DNA from: 79-D21 sp022839995
Lineage (GTDB): Bacteria; Synergistota; Synergistia; Synergistales; 79-D21
DNA length: 64,000 nt
Assembly (NCBI GenBank): GCA_022839995.1
Contig: JALHIN010000008.1
Span: forward strand, 24,326-88,325
Direction of reading: 5' to 3'
A model generated the notes under the pieces. It had not been told where the DNA came from. It ran no database searches and saw only the letters and a list, made by a program, of their open reading frames with translations. A program made the position numbers and the translations under genes. Shown here piece after piece: positions 50,063 to 59,376 of the stretch. The number at the start of each line of letters is the position of its first letter. Position 1 is the first letter of the stretch.

Positions 50063-50243
50063 AGCTTTCAGGGGACCATTTTTCCCAAGGGTAACGCGCG
50101 GCCTTTTCCGATATACTCTTTTAGAATCGCCACGAGATCTAGGATGGCAGCAGGGGATGGGGTATCGGCTGGGAAAGCGGGGGGGCATGTCTGTTCCCTA
50201 GGGAAACCGAAGGCGATGAAGCGAAAGCAGGAGGGATGGCAAG
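50063..50243 (+). other. Leader region of pheS, purine-rich, unexplained
   Basis: About 180 bases between the rplT hairpin and pheS. TATACT and TAGAAT hexamers (50112-50127) may be -10 elements without a good -35. The last 110 bases are purine-rich with small self-complementary parts (for example TTCCCTAGGGAA). No T-box core and no Phe-rich leader peptide are visible. Confidence 0.4.
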
Positions 50244-51281
50244 TTGGGCACGATGCAGGGGAAGCTTGAAAGCATCCGCGAAAGCATGATGAAAGAACTG
50301 GACTCGGTCGACAGCAGCGAATCCCTCCAGGTTTTGCGGGTTCGCTACCTGGGAAAGAAAGGCCTGTTGACCCAGATGCTCCGTTCCCTCGGGAACCTGC
50401 CGCCGGAAGAGCGCCCGGCGGCGGGCCAATCCCTGAACGAGTTGCGCCGGGAGTTCGAGGCCGCCCTTGAAGGGAGGCAACGCCTGATTTCGATCGCGGA
50501 GGACGAAGCCCGGGAGGCCAGCGACCTCGTGGATGTGACCCTCCCTCCGCGAGGAAGGGGATGGGGAGGGTTTCACCCCGTCGTCCAGACGATGAACGAG
50601 ATCATCGATATTTTCGTCGGCATGGGATTTTCAGTGGCCTACGGGCCGGAAATCGAGGACGATTTCCATAATTTCGAGGCGCTGAACATCCCTCCCCACC
50701 ATCCGGCGCGGGACATGCAGGATACGTTCTACCTCGACAACGGGCGCCTGCTGCGCACCCATACGAGCCCTGTCGAGGTCCGGGCCATGCTCAAATGGGG
50801 GGCCCCACTGAGGATCATCGTACCGGGCAAGGTTTACAGGAGAGACAGCGACCAGACCCACTCGCCCATGTTTCACCAGCTTGAGGGCCTTCTGATCGAC
50901 GAGGACGTTTCCCTCGCCGATCTGAAAGGATGCCTGAACACTTTCGTCGGTGCAATTTTCGGACGCCCCCTGGACAGCCGTTTCCGGGCCAGTTACTTCC
51001 CATTCACGGAACCCTCGCTGGAGATGGACGTCGAATGTTTTGCCTGTTCCGGCCGGAATCCTTCCTGCAGAATCTGCAAGGGAACGGGCTGGCTCGAAAT
51101 CCTCGGGTGCGGGATGACGCATCCGAACGTCCTTCGCTATGGTGGCATCGATCCGGACCGATACAATGGGTTTGCCTGGGGAATGGGGCCGGACCGCGTA
51201 GCGATGCTGAAGTACGGTTTGACCGACCTGAGAGTCCTGTTTGAGGGGCATGGGTCGTTCCTGACAGGGGGAGGGTACTGA
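50244..51281 (+). CDS. pheS: Phenylalanyl-tRNA synthetase alpha subunit
   Basis: Catalytic subunit of the alpha2-beta2 enzyme. 345 residues: N-terminal coiled coil (LRVRYLGKKGLLTQMLRSLG), class II motif 1 (FHPVVQTMNEIIDIFVGMGF), motif 2 (PGKVYRRDSDQTHSPMFHQL) and motif 3 (NGFAWGMGPDRVAMLKYGL). TTG 50244 has AGGAGGG 8 bases upstream, better than the ATG at 50253 (17 bases). A CFACSGRNPSCRICKGTGW insert gives four cysteines, as in many bacterial PheS. Confidence 0.96.
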   Translation: MGTMQGKLESIRESMMKELDSVDSSESLQVLRVRYLGKKGLLTQMLRSLGNLPPEERPAAGQSLNELRREFEAALEGRQRLISIAEDEAREASDLVDVTLPPRGRGWGGFHPVVQTMNEIIDIFVGMGFSVAYGPEIEDDFHNFEALNIPPHHPARDMQDTFYLDNGRLLRTHTSPVEVRAMLKWGAPLRIIVPGKVYRRDSDQTHSPMFHQLEGLLIDEDVSLADLKGCLNTFVGAIFGRPLDSRFRASYFPFTEPSLEMDVECFACSGRNPSCRICKGTGWLEILGCGMTHPNVLRYGGIDPDRYNGFAWGMGPDRVAMLKYGLTDLRVLFEGHGSFLTGGGY

Positions 51282-51284
51282 ATC

Positions 51285-53684
51285 ATGCGGATCTCCTGGA
51301 AATGGCTCAACGAATTCTGCAAAATTCCGCTTTCCCCGGAGGAGGCCGCCGAAAGGCTGACACTTACGGGGTGCGAGGTGGAAAGCATCGAACGCCCCTG
51401 TTCCGCCCTGAAGGGGCTGATCGTCGGAAGGATCGAAAAGTTGCGGGTGCATCCGGAACGAGCCGACCTTTTCGTTGCCGAACTTGATCTTGGAGGGCCC
51501 CGCGCCCAGTGCGTTACGGCGGCGCGAAACCTGAAGGAGGGGGATTTTGTCCCCTACGGGGCTCCTGGAAGTGCCATTGCCGACGGTACCGTTCTCGGAA
51601 AGCGGGAATTCGATTCCGTAACGAGCGTTGGGATGATGCTTTCCGCGGAGGAGATCGGACTTCCCTGGATTGCGGAAGAATTCGGCATCCTGAGACTGCC
51701 CCGAGCGTTGGTTCCCGGGGAAGATCTCGTGAAGGCCCTGGGCCTTGACGACTGTATCCTGGAAATTTCCATTACGCCGAACCGCGGGGATCTCCTCAGC
51801 CTGATGGGCCTCGCAAGGGAATGCCACGGGGTGATCCCGGGTGCGGTTCTCGAGCGAAAGGAACTCAGGCCGCCCCAGGTCGGCAATCAGGGGACTGTCG
51901 CCTGGGACGGCCTGACTCTCGAGGATCCTGGATGTCCGCTGTACGGCCTATCGTTCGCTCCCTCCGTGAAAATCGAGCCGTCTCCTCTGGAAACCCGGAT
52001 CCGGCTGGCCTTTTCCGGAGTTCGGTCCATCAACAACATCGTCGATGCGACGAATGCCGTCATGCTGATCACGGGGCAGCCCTTGCACGCATTCGATCTT
52101 GACCGGCTTCCGGCAAGAGAGATCACAGTCCGTGGGGCCAGCGAGGGCGAGCGTTTCAGGACACTGGACGGCAAAGAGCACGTGCTTGCGGATGGAGACC
52201 TGCTGATCACCAGCGGAGGCGTTCCGGTTGCCTTGGCCGGCATCATGGGCGGGGAAAACAGCGAGATCACGCCTGAAACGAAATCCGTTGCCTTTGAATC
52301 GGCGTTTTTTGAACCGCTTCGTGTCAGCCGGACAGCCAGAAGGCTGGGCATGGGGACGGAAGCCTCCTACCGGTTTTCGAGAGGGGTGGACCCCAGTCGG
52401 GTTTTGCCGACTCTTTCCTGCCTTGCCGAGTTCCTCTGGAAAGAAACCTCCCAGCGTGTCGAAGAGAAGGTCAGGGTTGTGTCCACAAGAACCTGGGACA
52501 ATCGGAGGATCACCCTGACTAGGCGGAAAATGCACCGTATCCTGCTTTGGGATGACCTGGACAAGGCCTCGGAACTCCTCCAAAGGCTGGATTTGCGGGA
52601 AATTTCGGGAACAGCGGAGGAACGGCTTTTCGAGATACCGACTTCCCGGGCCGACCTGTCCATCGAAGAGGACTTGATCGAAGAAGTGGGTCGGCTGAAA
52701 GGATACGAATCGGTCCCCTCCAGGATTCCTCCCCTTCTCCATGGCACCGGGAGGGTGGGCGAAGAAGTCGAGGCGCACCGGAGGATTCGTGTCGCTGCCA
52801 TGTCCAGGGGGTATCTGGAAATCGTGACCTATAGCTTCATCAATCCTCGGTGGGTGGAGTGGCTTCGAATCCCTGAAACGGATCCCCGATCCCGCGGGTT
52901 CCGGCTGACGAACCCGATCAGCCAGGACCAATCCCTGATGAGGACGACCCTTTTGCCCGGGCTCCTGCAGGCTCTGCAGACGAACCTCCGATCCGGATGG
53001 AAGGACCCCATTCGACTCTTCGAGGTGGGGCGGGTCTTCCTCCCCGGGATCGAAGGGGAGGAGCACAGGGAGATCCTCCGGATGGCGGGAATTTCATGGA
53101 ACGGAAAAGAACGGCGGCTTCTTCACGAGACTTGTCTGAAAGACGACGTTCTAAGCCTAAAGGCCGATGTCCTGGCGCTTTGCGGGAGCCGCGGACGGAC
53201 CCCGGGTTTCTCGTCGGGACTCGAACCTTTCGGTCATGCGGGCCAAACGGCCCAAGTGACCCTGGAGGGGAAACCCTGCGGATACTTGACCAGCATCAAG
53301 CCCGGCATCCTGAGGGAGCTGGAAATCCCGGCCCCTGTTTTCGCCTTTGAATTGGATATCGAACCCCTTTTGCCCGAAAAAGGCTTCCGCTTCGGGCAGG
53401 TGGTTCGCTACCCGGCAGTATACCGGGACATCTCCCTGATCGCTCCTGTTGGAAAGCCCGTCGCGTCGATCGAGGAAGATATCCGGGCACTTGGGGGAGA
53501 TCTACTGAGGGGGTTGGTCCTTTTCGATCTTTACCAGGGAACCGGAATCCCGGATGGAACTCGAAGCCTTGCCTACTCGCTGGCTTACGGGGATCCCTCC
53601 CGAACGCTCAGGGACGAGGAAGTTGACGCCATTCACGATACATTGAGACGGGAGCTGGCTGAAAAGGGATACGTCCTGAGGTAG
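51285..53684 (+). CDS. pheT: Phenylalanyl-tRNA synthetase beta subunit
   Basis: 799 residues with the full bacterial layout: MRISWKWLNEFCKIPLSPEE, tRNA-binding EMAP-like domain (LKGLIVGRIEKLRVHPERAD), B3/4 editing domain (VRSINNIVDATNAVMLITGQPLHAFDLD, quoted in part), B5 domain and C-terminal anticodon-like domain (VVRYPAVYRDISLIAPVGKP). Three bases after pheS; co-transcribed. Confidence 0.97.
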   Translation: MRISWKWLNEFCKIPLSPEEAAERLTLTGCEVESIERPCSALKGLIVGRIEKLRVHPERADLFVAELDLGGPRAQCVTAARNLKEGDFVPYGAPGSAIADGTVLGKREFDSVTSVGMMLSAEEIGLPWIAEEFGILRLPRALVPGEDLVKALGLDDCILEISITPNRGDLLSLMGLARECHGVIPGAVLERKELRPPQVGNQGTVAWDGLTLEDPGCPLYGLSFAPSVKIEPSPLETRIRLAFSGVRSINNIVDATNAVMLITGQPLHAFDLDRLPAREITVRGASEGERFRTLDGKEHVLADGDLLITSGGVPVALAGIMGGENSEITPETKSVAFESAFFEPLRVSRTARRLGMGTEASYRFSRGVDPSRVLPTLSCLAEFLWKETSQRVEEKVRVVSTRTWDNRRITLTRRKMHRILLWDDLDKASELLQRLDLREISGTAEERLFEIPTSRADLSIEEDLIEEVGRLKGYESVPSRIPPLLHGTGRVGEEVEAHRRIRVAAMSRGYLEIVTYSFINPRWVEWLRIPETDPRSRGFRLTNPISQDQSLMRTTLLPGLLQALQTNLRSGWKDPIRLFEVGRVFLPGIEGEEHREILRMAGISWNGKERRLLHETCLKDDVLSLKADVLALCGSRGRTPGFSSGLEPFGHAGQTAQVTLEGKPCGYLTSIKPGILRELEIPAPVFAFELDIEPLLPEKGFRFGQVVRYPAVYRDISLIAPVGKPVASIEEDIRALGGDLLRGLVLFDLYQGTGIPDGTRSLAYSLAYGDPSRTLRDEEVDAIHDTLRRELAEKGYVLR

Positions 53685-53765
53685 GAAACAGGTCTTGGCG
53701 GCAAGGGAAGACGAGGTTCAGAAGTAGCAAATGAATGTTTGAAAGAAAAAGCGAAGGGATTTTCA

Positions 53766-54308
53766 ATGGGACAGATTTCCGCGGCAGACATGGTCTTAGG
53801 GGCGATTTCCGTTTACTGGATCGGGAAAGGGTTCTGGATCGGGTTCTCCGGGGAAATTTTTTCCCTGTTAGGGATCCTGGCTGGACTGTTGATCTCTTTC
53901 AAATGGAGCGTCGCCCTAGCCCGCTTTTTCCTCGAACAGGGCTGGACCCCTCGGATATCCGAGGGGTTCCTGGTCCTCCTGTGCGGCGTTCTCCTGTTTA
54001 CGGCCTGCAACCTGGCCGCAGCCTGGGTCTGCCGGTTGACCCGGAAGGGGTTGAAAGCAGTCCGACTGGGAGGGCTGGACAGGGCTTTGGGGGCGCTCGC
54101 GGGAGGGGCGAAAGCGACCATCCTGGTCCTTTTCCTTTTCGGCTCGTCTCATCTGCTTTTCAACGGAGTTCAGCCGAAATGGGTGTCGGAAAGCTTTCTG
54201 CTGAAAACGGCCTCCCAGGTTTGGCCGGAGACGGAAAGAATCCTGGCCGAGTGGAAAGTCCTGGATCTGCAGGGGGCTTCCTCCTTTTCGGGTGAGCCGA
54301 GACAATGA
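53766..54308 (+). CDS. CvpA family membrane protein
   Basis: 180 residues with four hydrophobic segments (roughly 5-25, 27-48, 65-85, 105-130) in the CvpA pattern ADMVLGAISVYWIGKGFWIG and FSLLGILAGLLISFK. CvpA proteins are linked to colicin V export and purine-linked envelope functions; true role unclear. ATG 53766 with AAGGGA is favoured over an in-frame TTG at 53739. Overlaps mutS2 by 4 bases, an arrangement seen in other bacteria. Confidence 0.82.
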   Translation: MGQISAADMVLGAISVYWIGKGFWIGFSGEIFSLLGILAGLLISFKWSVALARFFLEQGWTPRISEGFLVLLCGVLLFTACNLAAAWVCRLTRKGLKAVRLGGLDRALGALAGGAKATILVLFLFGSSHLLFNGVQPKWVSESFLLKTASQVWPETERILAEWKVLDLQGASSFSGEPRQ

Positions 54309-56662
54309 AGCCTCTCTGCCGCTTTACGGAGAACGCACTCGAGCTTCGAAAGATCCTCGACATCATCGGAAGGCGCTGTCGAAGCGAACTGGGAATCGAA
54401 ACCCTGTACAACCTTTCCCCGGCGCGGGATAGAACGCAGCTGGAATCACGCCAGGCGCTCCTTCGTGACGTACTGCGGTACAGGGAAATCGAAGGAGACT
54501 TCCCTTGGGATTCCCGGGTCGTTCCCGTTTCTATCCTCATGCAAGAGGCCAAGGCCAGCGCGATGATGTCGGGGGAGGATCTTGTCCACGTCCGAAACCT
54601 CATTGCCCTTGCGATGGCGGTCAGGAACGAAATCCGTCGCGTCCAGGAGCGTTTCCCCGAACTGGAGCAGATTGGGCGGAGGCTGCGGGATTTTTCCCCG
54701 GAACTCACTCTTCTCGGTGTTCTGGATGAGGAGGGATGCCTTTACGATCACGCTTCACCGGAACTGAAAGAAATACGGAGCCGGATCAATGCCCTGAAGG
54801 GAACAACGAGAAAGACAGGCCAGGCCCTTCTAAACGACCCGGCAACTTCGAACATGCTGCAGGATCGGGTCCTTAGCCTCAGGAACGGTCGATTCGTCGT
54901 TCTGGTCAGAGCCGAACACGTGTCCACCTATCCCGGAATTGTCATGGACCGGAGCAGTTCAGGGAATTCATTCTACCTCGAACCGTACAGGCTGGCAGCC
55001 CTGAACAACAGGCTTGCGACCGCCCAGGAGGAAGAACGGGAAGAAGTCTTTCGAATCCTGCGCAAGATGACCCTGAAGATCCTGGAAAGAGAAACGGCGG
55101 TTGCCGAAGCGGAGTCGGCCCTTGGCGCCCTGGATTTGCTTTGCGCGGAAGCGGAACTGGTCGAAAGGGGCGGATGGCACTTGCCGGAACGTTCCCTTTC
55201 CCCAGGGTTCCGCTTTTGCGGACTCGTGCATCCGCTACTAGGAGAAAAGGCGATCCCCATCGACGTTGCCTGTGGAGACGACTTCAACATCCTGGTGGTG
55301 ACAGGGCCGAACACGGGAGGAAAGACGGTTGCGCTGAAGACCGTAGGGGTTGCCGTTGTCCTTTGCTGGATGGGCTTGCCCATTATGGCCAGGGAAGGGT
55401 CGGTCGTGGGGGAAATCGATTCCGTATACGTGGATGTGGGAGACGAGCAGAGCATCGAACAAAACCTGTCGACCTTCAGCGCCCACGTTAAGAACATCGT
55501 TTCGATCCTGGAGGAGGCGGGGCCCGGATCCCTTGTCCTTCTCGACGAGCTTGGATCCGGCACGGACCCCCAGGAGGGAGCGGCCCTGGGGATTGCCCTG
55601 CTCGAGGCTTTCAGGGAGAAAGGGGTACTGGTCCTGGCCACGACGCACCATAATCCCATCAAGACCTATGCCCTCACGACCCCGGGAGTGGAAACGGCCA
55701 GCATGGAATTCGACCCGGTCTCCCTAAAACCGACTTTTTCTCTTCTCATGGGGATTCCCGGGAAAAGCAACGCCCTGCTCATAGCGGAAAGGCTGGGAAT
55801 GCCGACCGGGGTGATCGAGCGGGCAAGGGCCAACCTGCGGGGAGAGGATGTTTCAGCGGAAGAGTTGATAGGCCAGCTTCAGGAAAAACGAGCCGCACTG
55901 GAAGCCGAAGCCCGAAATGTGACCGAAGAACGAGTGCGGCTTGCCGAGATCCGGCAATCCTTTGAAAGCAAGATTTCCCGGTTCGAGGCGACGAAGGAGG
56001 ACCGATTGAAGGAGGCGGACAGGAGAGCGGAAAAGATCGTGAAGGAAGCCGAGCAGGCGGCCCGGGAACTCCTGAAGAGCCTTGAGAAGTCTACGACGGT
56101 TTCTGCGGCCCACCAGGCGGTCAATGCCAAGAGACGGAACCTGGAAAGGATTCGCCAGGCAGCTGAAAGCAGGGAGGAAAAGCGGATCGAAAAACGATCC
56201 GTGAAGGCAGAGGGGATTCGACTTCAGCCGGGAGACGCAGTCCAGATGGTGGATTCTCCCGTGAAAGGGATCGTTGAAAGCGTTTCCGGGGAAAAGGCCA
56301 CCCTCGTCGCGGGTTCTTTCCGCCTTGAGGTCCCCCTGAACAGGCTGAGAAAAACGGGGGATGCGATGCCCCGGGTTCAGCCGGAAATCTCCGTGAAGAC
56401 CATCCGCCCTGCAGGAGTGCCGGGATCGATCATGATCCGCGGGATGACGGTGGATGAAGCCCTGCCGGAGGTGGAACGGTATCTCGACCAGGCCTACCGC
56501 GCGGGTTACGATCAGGTCGCCGTCATTCATGGCAGGGGCACGGGAACCTTGCGGAAGGCGGTCCAGGAACTCCTGAAATCTCTTTCATATGTGCGGGAAT
56601 ACCGTTTGGGAGAACATGGGGAAGGCGGTTACGGTGTCACGATCGTGACGTTTTCAAGGTAG
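54305..56662 (+). CDS. mutS2: Endonuclease MutS2
   Basis: 785-residue MutS paralogue without the mismatch-recognition domain; acts in recombination control or ribosome rescue depending on species. ATPase domain near 320-540 with Walker A TGPNTGGKT (about 332-340), LVLLDELGSGTDPQEG and the TTHHNPIKTYA switch. A long charged coiled coil (about 520-640) precedes the KOW-like linker and the C-terminal Smr nuclease domain, whose LPEVERYLDQAYRAGYDQ and VIHGRGTGTLRKAV motifs are intact. ATGA overlap with the cvpA-like gene. Confidence 0.95.
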   Translation: MKPLCRFTENALELRKILDIIGRRCRSELGIETLYNLSPARDRTQLESRQALLRDVLRYREIEGDFPWDSRVVPVSILMQEAKASAMMSGEDLVHVRNLIALAMAVRNEIRRVQERFPELEQIGRRLRDFSPELTLLGVLDEEGCLYDHASPELKEIRSRINALKGTTRKTGQALLNDPATSNMLQDRVLSLRNGRFVVLVRAEHVSTYPGIVMDRSSSGNSFYLEPYRLAALNNRLATAQEEEREEVFRILRKMTLKILERETAVAEAESALGALDLLCAEAELVERGGWHLPERSLSPGFRFCGLVHPLLGEKAIPIDVACGDDFNILVVTGPNTGGKTVALKTVGVAVVLCWMGLPIMAREGSVVGEIDSVYVDVGDEQSIEQNLSTFSAHVKNIVSILEEAGPGSLVLLDELGSGTDPQEGAALGIALLEAFREKGVLVLATTHHNPIKTYALTTPGVETASMEFDPVSLKPTFSLLMGIPGKSNALLIAERLGMPTGVIERARANLRGEDVSAEELIGQLQEKRAALEAEARNVTEERVRLAEIRQSFESKISRFEATKEDRLKEADRRAEKIVKEAEQAARELLKSLEKSTTVSAAHQAVNAKRRNLERIRQAAESREEKRIEKRSVKAEGIRLQPGDAVQMVDSPVKGIVESVSGEKATLVAGSFRLEVPLNRLRKTGDAMPRVQPEISVKTIRPAGVPGSIMIRGMTVDEALPEVERYLDQAYRAGYDQVAVIHGRGTGTLRKAVQELLKSLSYVREYRLGEHGEGGYGVTIVTFSR

Positions 56663-56679
56663 ATGGAGGAGGAGCCTTT

Positions 56680-57369
56680 ATGGAAGAGGGTTTTTTCAAC
56701 CTGAAATCCTTGCGAGAGCAGGTTTACGAATATCTCAAGATCCAGCTCAACGAAGGAAAGCTGGAACATGGGGCTTTTCTGAACCTGAACGCCATCAGCG
56801 CCGAGATGGGAATCAGCAAGACACCCTTGAGAGATGCACTCTTCCAGCTCGAGGCGGAAGGGTTCGTGACGATCTATCCCAGGCGCGGGGTGAAAGTCAA
56901 TACCCTCACGCTGGAAAAAATCCGAAACATCTACCAGATTTTGGGGGGGCTCGAAGGGGCGGTTCTGGTGGAGGTGGCGGCAAAGTTCAGGAAAAAGGAC
57001 GTTGACGCCATGCGTCAGTTTAACGAGGAGATGAAAAACGCCCTCCAGCAGAACGACTTTGAGCGGTTTTACTCGAGGAACCTGGATTTTCACAACGCCT
57101 ACCTCGAGTTGTCCGAAAATACGGATCTCCTGAGGACCGTTCGAATTCTGAAGGAAAGGCTCTACGAATTTCCGCGGAGCAAGGGGTTCCTGAAGGAATG
57201 GGAAGTCGAATCGACCGGGGAACATGACCGGATCATCGACTTGCTCGCAAAGGGAGATTTCAAGGGCGCGGCAGAATATATCCGGGACGTCCACTGGTCT
57301 TTCGCGGTCCAGGAACGGTACATCCGCAAATATTACTTCGGCCTGGCTGCACAAACCGCAGAGCGCTGA
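56680..57369 (+). CDS. GntR family transcriptional regulator, FCD (FadR) type
   Basis: 229 residues. N-terminal winged helix (LREQVYEYLKIQLNEGKLEH, ISAEMGISKTPLRDALFQLE with the recognition helix, GFVTIYPRRGVKV) and a C-terminal FCD ligand-binding domain (FHNAYLELSENTDLLRTV, and EHDRIIDLLAKGDFKGAAEY with metal-site histidines). FCD regulators respond to organic acids. It lies 17 bases after mutS2 but faces the serine dehydratase and is near dctPQM; either is a plausible target. Ribosome site GGAGGAGG. Confidence 0.92.
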   Translation: MEEGFFNLKSLREQVYEYLKIQLNEGKLEHGAFLNLNAISAEMGISKTPLRDALFQLEAEGFVTIYPRRGVKVNTLTLEKIRNIYQILGGLEGAVLVEVAAKFRKKDVDAMRQFNEEMKNALQQNDFERFYSRNLDFHNAYLELSENTDLLRTVRILKERLYEFPRSKGFLKEWEVESTGEHDRIIDLLAKGDFKGAAEYIRDVHWSFAVQERYIRKYYFGLAAQTAER

Positions 57370-57412
57370 GCCCTTGCCCCCGGCATCGATCGATATCGTT
57401 GCTTCAAAGAGG

Positions 57413-57455
57413 AACGGGCGGCACCCCTCGGCCAATCGGGGGAGTGCCGCCCGTT
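57413..57455. terminator. Hairpin between gntR-like and serine dehydratase genes
   Basis: AACGGGCGGCAC / GTGCCGCCCGTT arms extended by CCCC/GGGG, in the 90-base convergent gap. No U-tract; weak CTCTTT on the minus side. Confidence 0.6.
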
Positions 57456-57459
57456 GGAG

Positions 57460-59010
57460 TCATTCCTGGATGTCCAGGCGACGCATGGCTCTGGCGGAGG
57501 GGCAAAGGGCAAGGCCTCCCCGTGCGGTGCAGCGCAATTCCTCGGGGAGCATCCTTCCGACACTGTCGACGGCGACAAGGGTCTCATCCAGGGGAACGGG
57601 GTTCTCGTAACCACCGAGAACCATGTCTGCACAAAGGAAGGCCATGGAAGCGAGAGCTGCGTTCCTGCTGTGGCAGGGGACCTCGACGATCCCTTGCACA
57701 AGGTCGCAGACCGACCCCATGATGTTCTGGAAAACGGTGGCAGCTGCGTCGCAGGCCTGGCGGGCAGTTCCGCCGGCTGCTTCGATGACTGCAGCGGCCC
57801 CCATGGCTCCTGCCGCACCGATTTCCACCTGGCAGCCGCAAACTTCTGCGGCAAAAGTGCTCAGCCTGTCCAGCGCCTGTCCGATCGCTCCAGCCGCCCA
57901 GAGGGCGTCGAGGGCTTTTTCCTTCGAAAGGCCGAAATCCAGGATAAGGGTTGAAAGGATCCCGGGCAGGACACCTGCCGATCCCCCTGTGGGTGCCGCA
58001 CAAACGACTCCACCGGCTCCATTGACATGCATCGCTGCCATTGCCCTTGCCGCGGCCCTCAGGTGCGGTCCGCCTAAGAAAAGGTGTCCTTTCGATTCGG
58101 CAGCCAGGATCGAAGACGCCACCGGACGCAGGAGTTTCATTCCGCCGGTCAGGGAAAGGCCTGATTCGACTGCATTGAGCATGACGTCTAGCCGGAGTTC
58201 CATTTCTCTGGAGAGTTCTTGTCGGGGAACCCCAAGCAGGGCTTCTTCATTGGCAAGAGCAGCCTTCCCAAGGGACCATCCGTTTTGCTCGGCCAGTTGA
58301 AGCAAGCCGGGTGTATCCTGGAAGAGTTCGGCTCCTTTCAGGGGGGGCATCACCGGCCTGGATTGCCGGATGATCGCATTCCCGGAAAGACAGTAGAGGC
58401 TTTTCAAAAGGGGTTCACCCGGTTCTTCGCAGGCGGAGGCGTGGAAAAGGCGGGAAGAGGCCCCGACAGCTTGCCTAGCGGAGGGATCCCAGCTCTGAAG
58501 AAGAGCGAGCAGGGAATCGACAGGAGTTTCCATCCCGGTTTCAACGAGGAGTTCGTGCCGGTCCCCGCGGATCATAACCGGGTGCCCGTCGACGGACGCG
58601 ATTTCGATGGATCCTCCGCCGACCGAGCGGGCATGAAGCGACACCTCTTTGCCGTTTTCTCCCTGGAGAAACAAAAAAAGGCTGTTGGGGTGATCGGCTT
58701 CCGGGAAAGGGGCCAATTCGAAGCGGGCCTCGAGCCCCATCTCCGGTGCCAACCGGAGCAGGTGCGGGAACCGTTCGTCGGGGAGGGGGATGTCGAGGAG
58801 TCCTGCCAGAAGGGCAAGGTCGCTACCCTGATCGTGGTAGCAAACGGACAGCGAACTCGAGGGATGGATCAGGAATCGAGCCGATATCGGCCTTGATCCC
58901 AGCAAGTCTCTCGATACCCGGCCGATTCTCCATGGACCTGCCGTATGAGAGCTGGAAGGCCCTCTCATGATGGGACCAATCACGTGGTTCAGGATGCTCA
59001 CTCGTTTCAA
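57460..59010 (-). CDS. sdaA: L-serine ammonia-lyase, iron-sulfur dependent, single chain
   Basis: Deaminates L-serine to pyruvate and ammonia with a [4Fe-4S] cluster. 516 residues: beta domain (SILNHVIGPIMRGPSSSHTAG) then alpha domain with the cluster cysteines in VVCAAPTGGSAGVLPG, EVCGCQVEIGAAGAMGAA and IVEVPCHSRNAALASM, the last near residue ~455. Start taken at TTG 59010 (MKRVSILNHV) with GAGGAGGA 6 bases upstream; upstream residues are not conserved. Consistent with amino acid fermentation. Confidence 0.94.
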   Translation of the reverse strand: MKRVSILNHVIGPIMRGPSSSHTAGPWRIGRVSRDLLGSRPISARFLIHPSSSLSVCYHDQGSDLALLAGLLDIPLPDERFPHLLRLAPEMGLEARFELAPFPEADHPNSLFLFLQGENGKEVSLHARSVGGGSIEIASVDGHPVMIRGDRHELLVETGMETPVDSLLALLQSWDPSARQAVGASSRLFHASACEEPGEPLLKSLYCLSGNAIIRQSRPVMPPLKGAELFQDTPGLLQLAEQNGWSLGKAALANEEALLGVPRQELSREMELRLDVMLNAVESGLSLTGGMKLLRPVASSILAAESKGHLFLGGPHLRAAARAMAAMHVNGAGGVVCAAPTGGSAGVLPGILSTLILDFGLSKEKALDALWAAGAIGQALDRLSTFAAEVCGCQVEIGAAGAMGAAAVIEAAGGTARQACDAAATVFQNIMGSVCDLVQGIVEVPCHSRNAALASMAFLCADMVLGGYENPVPLDETLVAVDSVGRMLPEELRCTARGGLALCPSARAMRRLDIQE

Positions 59011-59376
59011 TCGAATCCTCCTCTTTTCCCTGGTGATATGTCTCTGCATCGTTCATTCTAAGGGGACCGTCCCCGAGGGGAAAGCAGAAAGCCGGTTTCA
59101 GCGTTCTCTTCGCCACGGTCCGAAACGAACCGGTTGACAGCACACGGTCTTTTGACCTACGATAACCGTACGGCAAATGAAGATATATGATGTATTAGAT
59201 ACCTTTTCCGCCCCTTTCGTCAAACAATTTCTAGCAGCCAATCCGGTTTCTTCAGAGCAACGGGGAGCCGCCGAGCAGGGGAGGTGAGTCGATCCGGCCG
59301 CAGCGAGCTTTCAGCGCCCCTAGAGCAGTCCGTTTTACCGCAGCAAAAAACCCCCACAGAAGGGAGTCGACGATCC
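59011..59376. other. Divergent intergenic region between sdaA and dctP
   Basis: About 366 bases without a convincing gene. It holds a TTGACA at 59134-59139 with TACGAT 18 bases downstream (probable plus-strand promoter), a GTAT-TAG-ATAC palindrome at 59192-59202 just after the predicted start, and a long leader to dctP. No sdaA promoter stands out. Confidence 0.5.
59134..59163 (+). promoter_or_regulatory. Probable promoter of dctPQM
   Basis: Perfect TTGACA (-35), 18 bases, TACGAT (-10, 59158-59163). Predicted leader about 205 bases. Confidence 0.55.

Noticed and set aside
50060..50269. 69-codon frame before pheS as a leader peptide
   Set aside because: No cluster of Phe codons, weak start, and it overlaps the better-supported pheS start.
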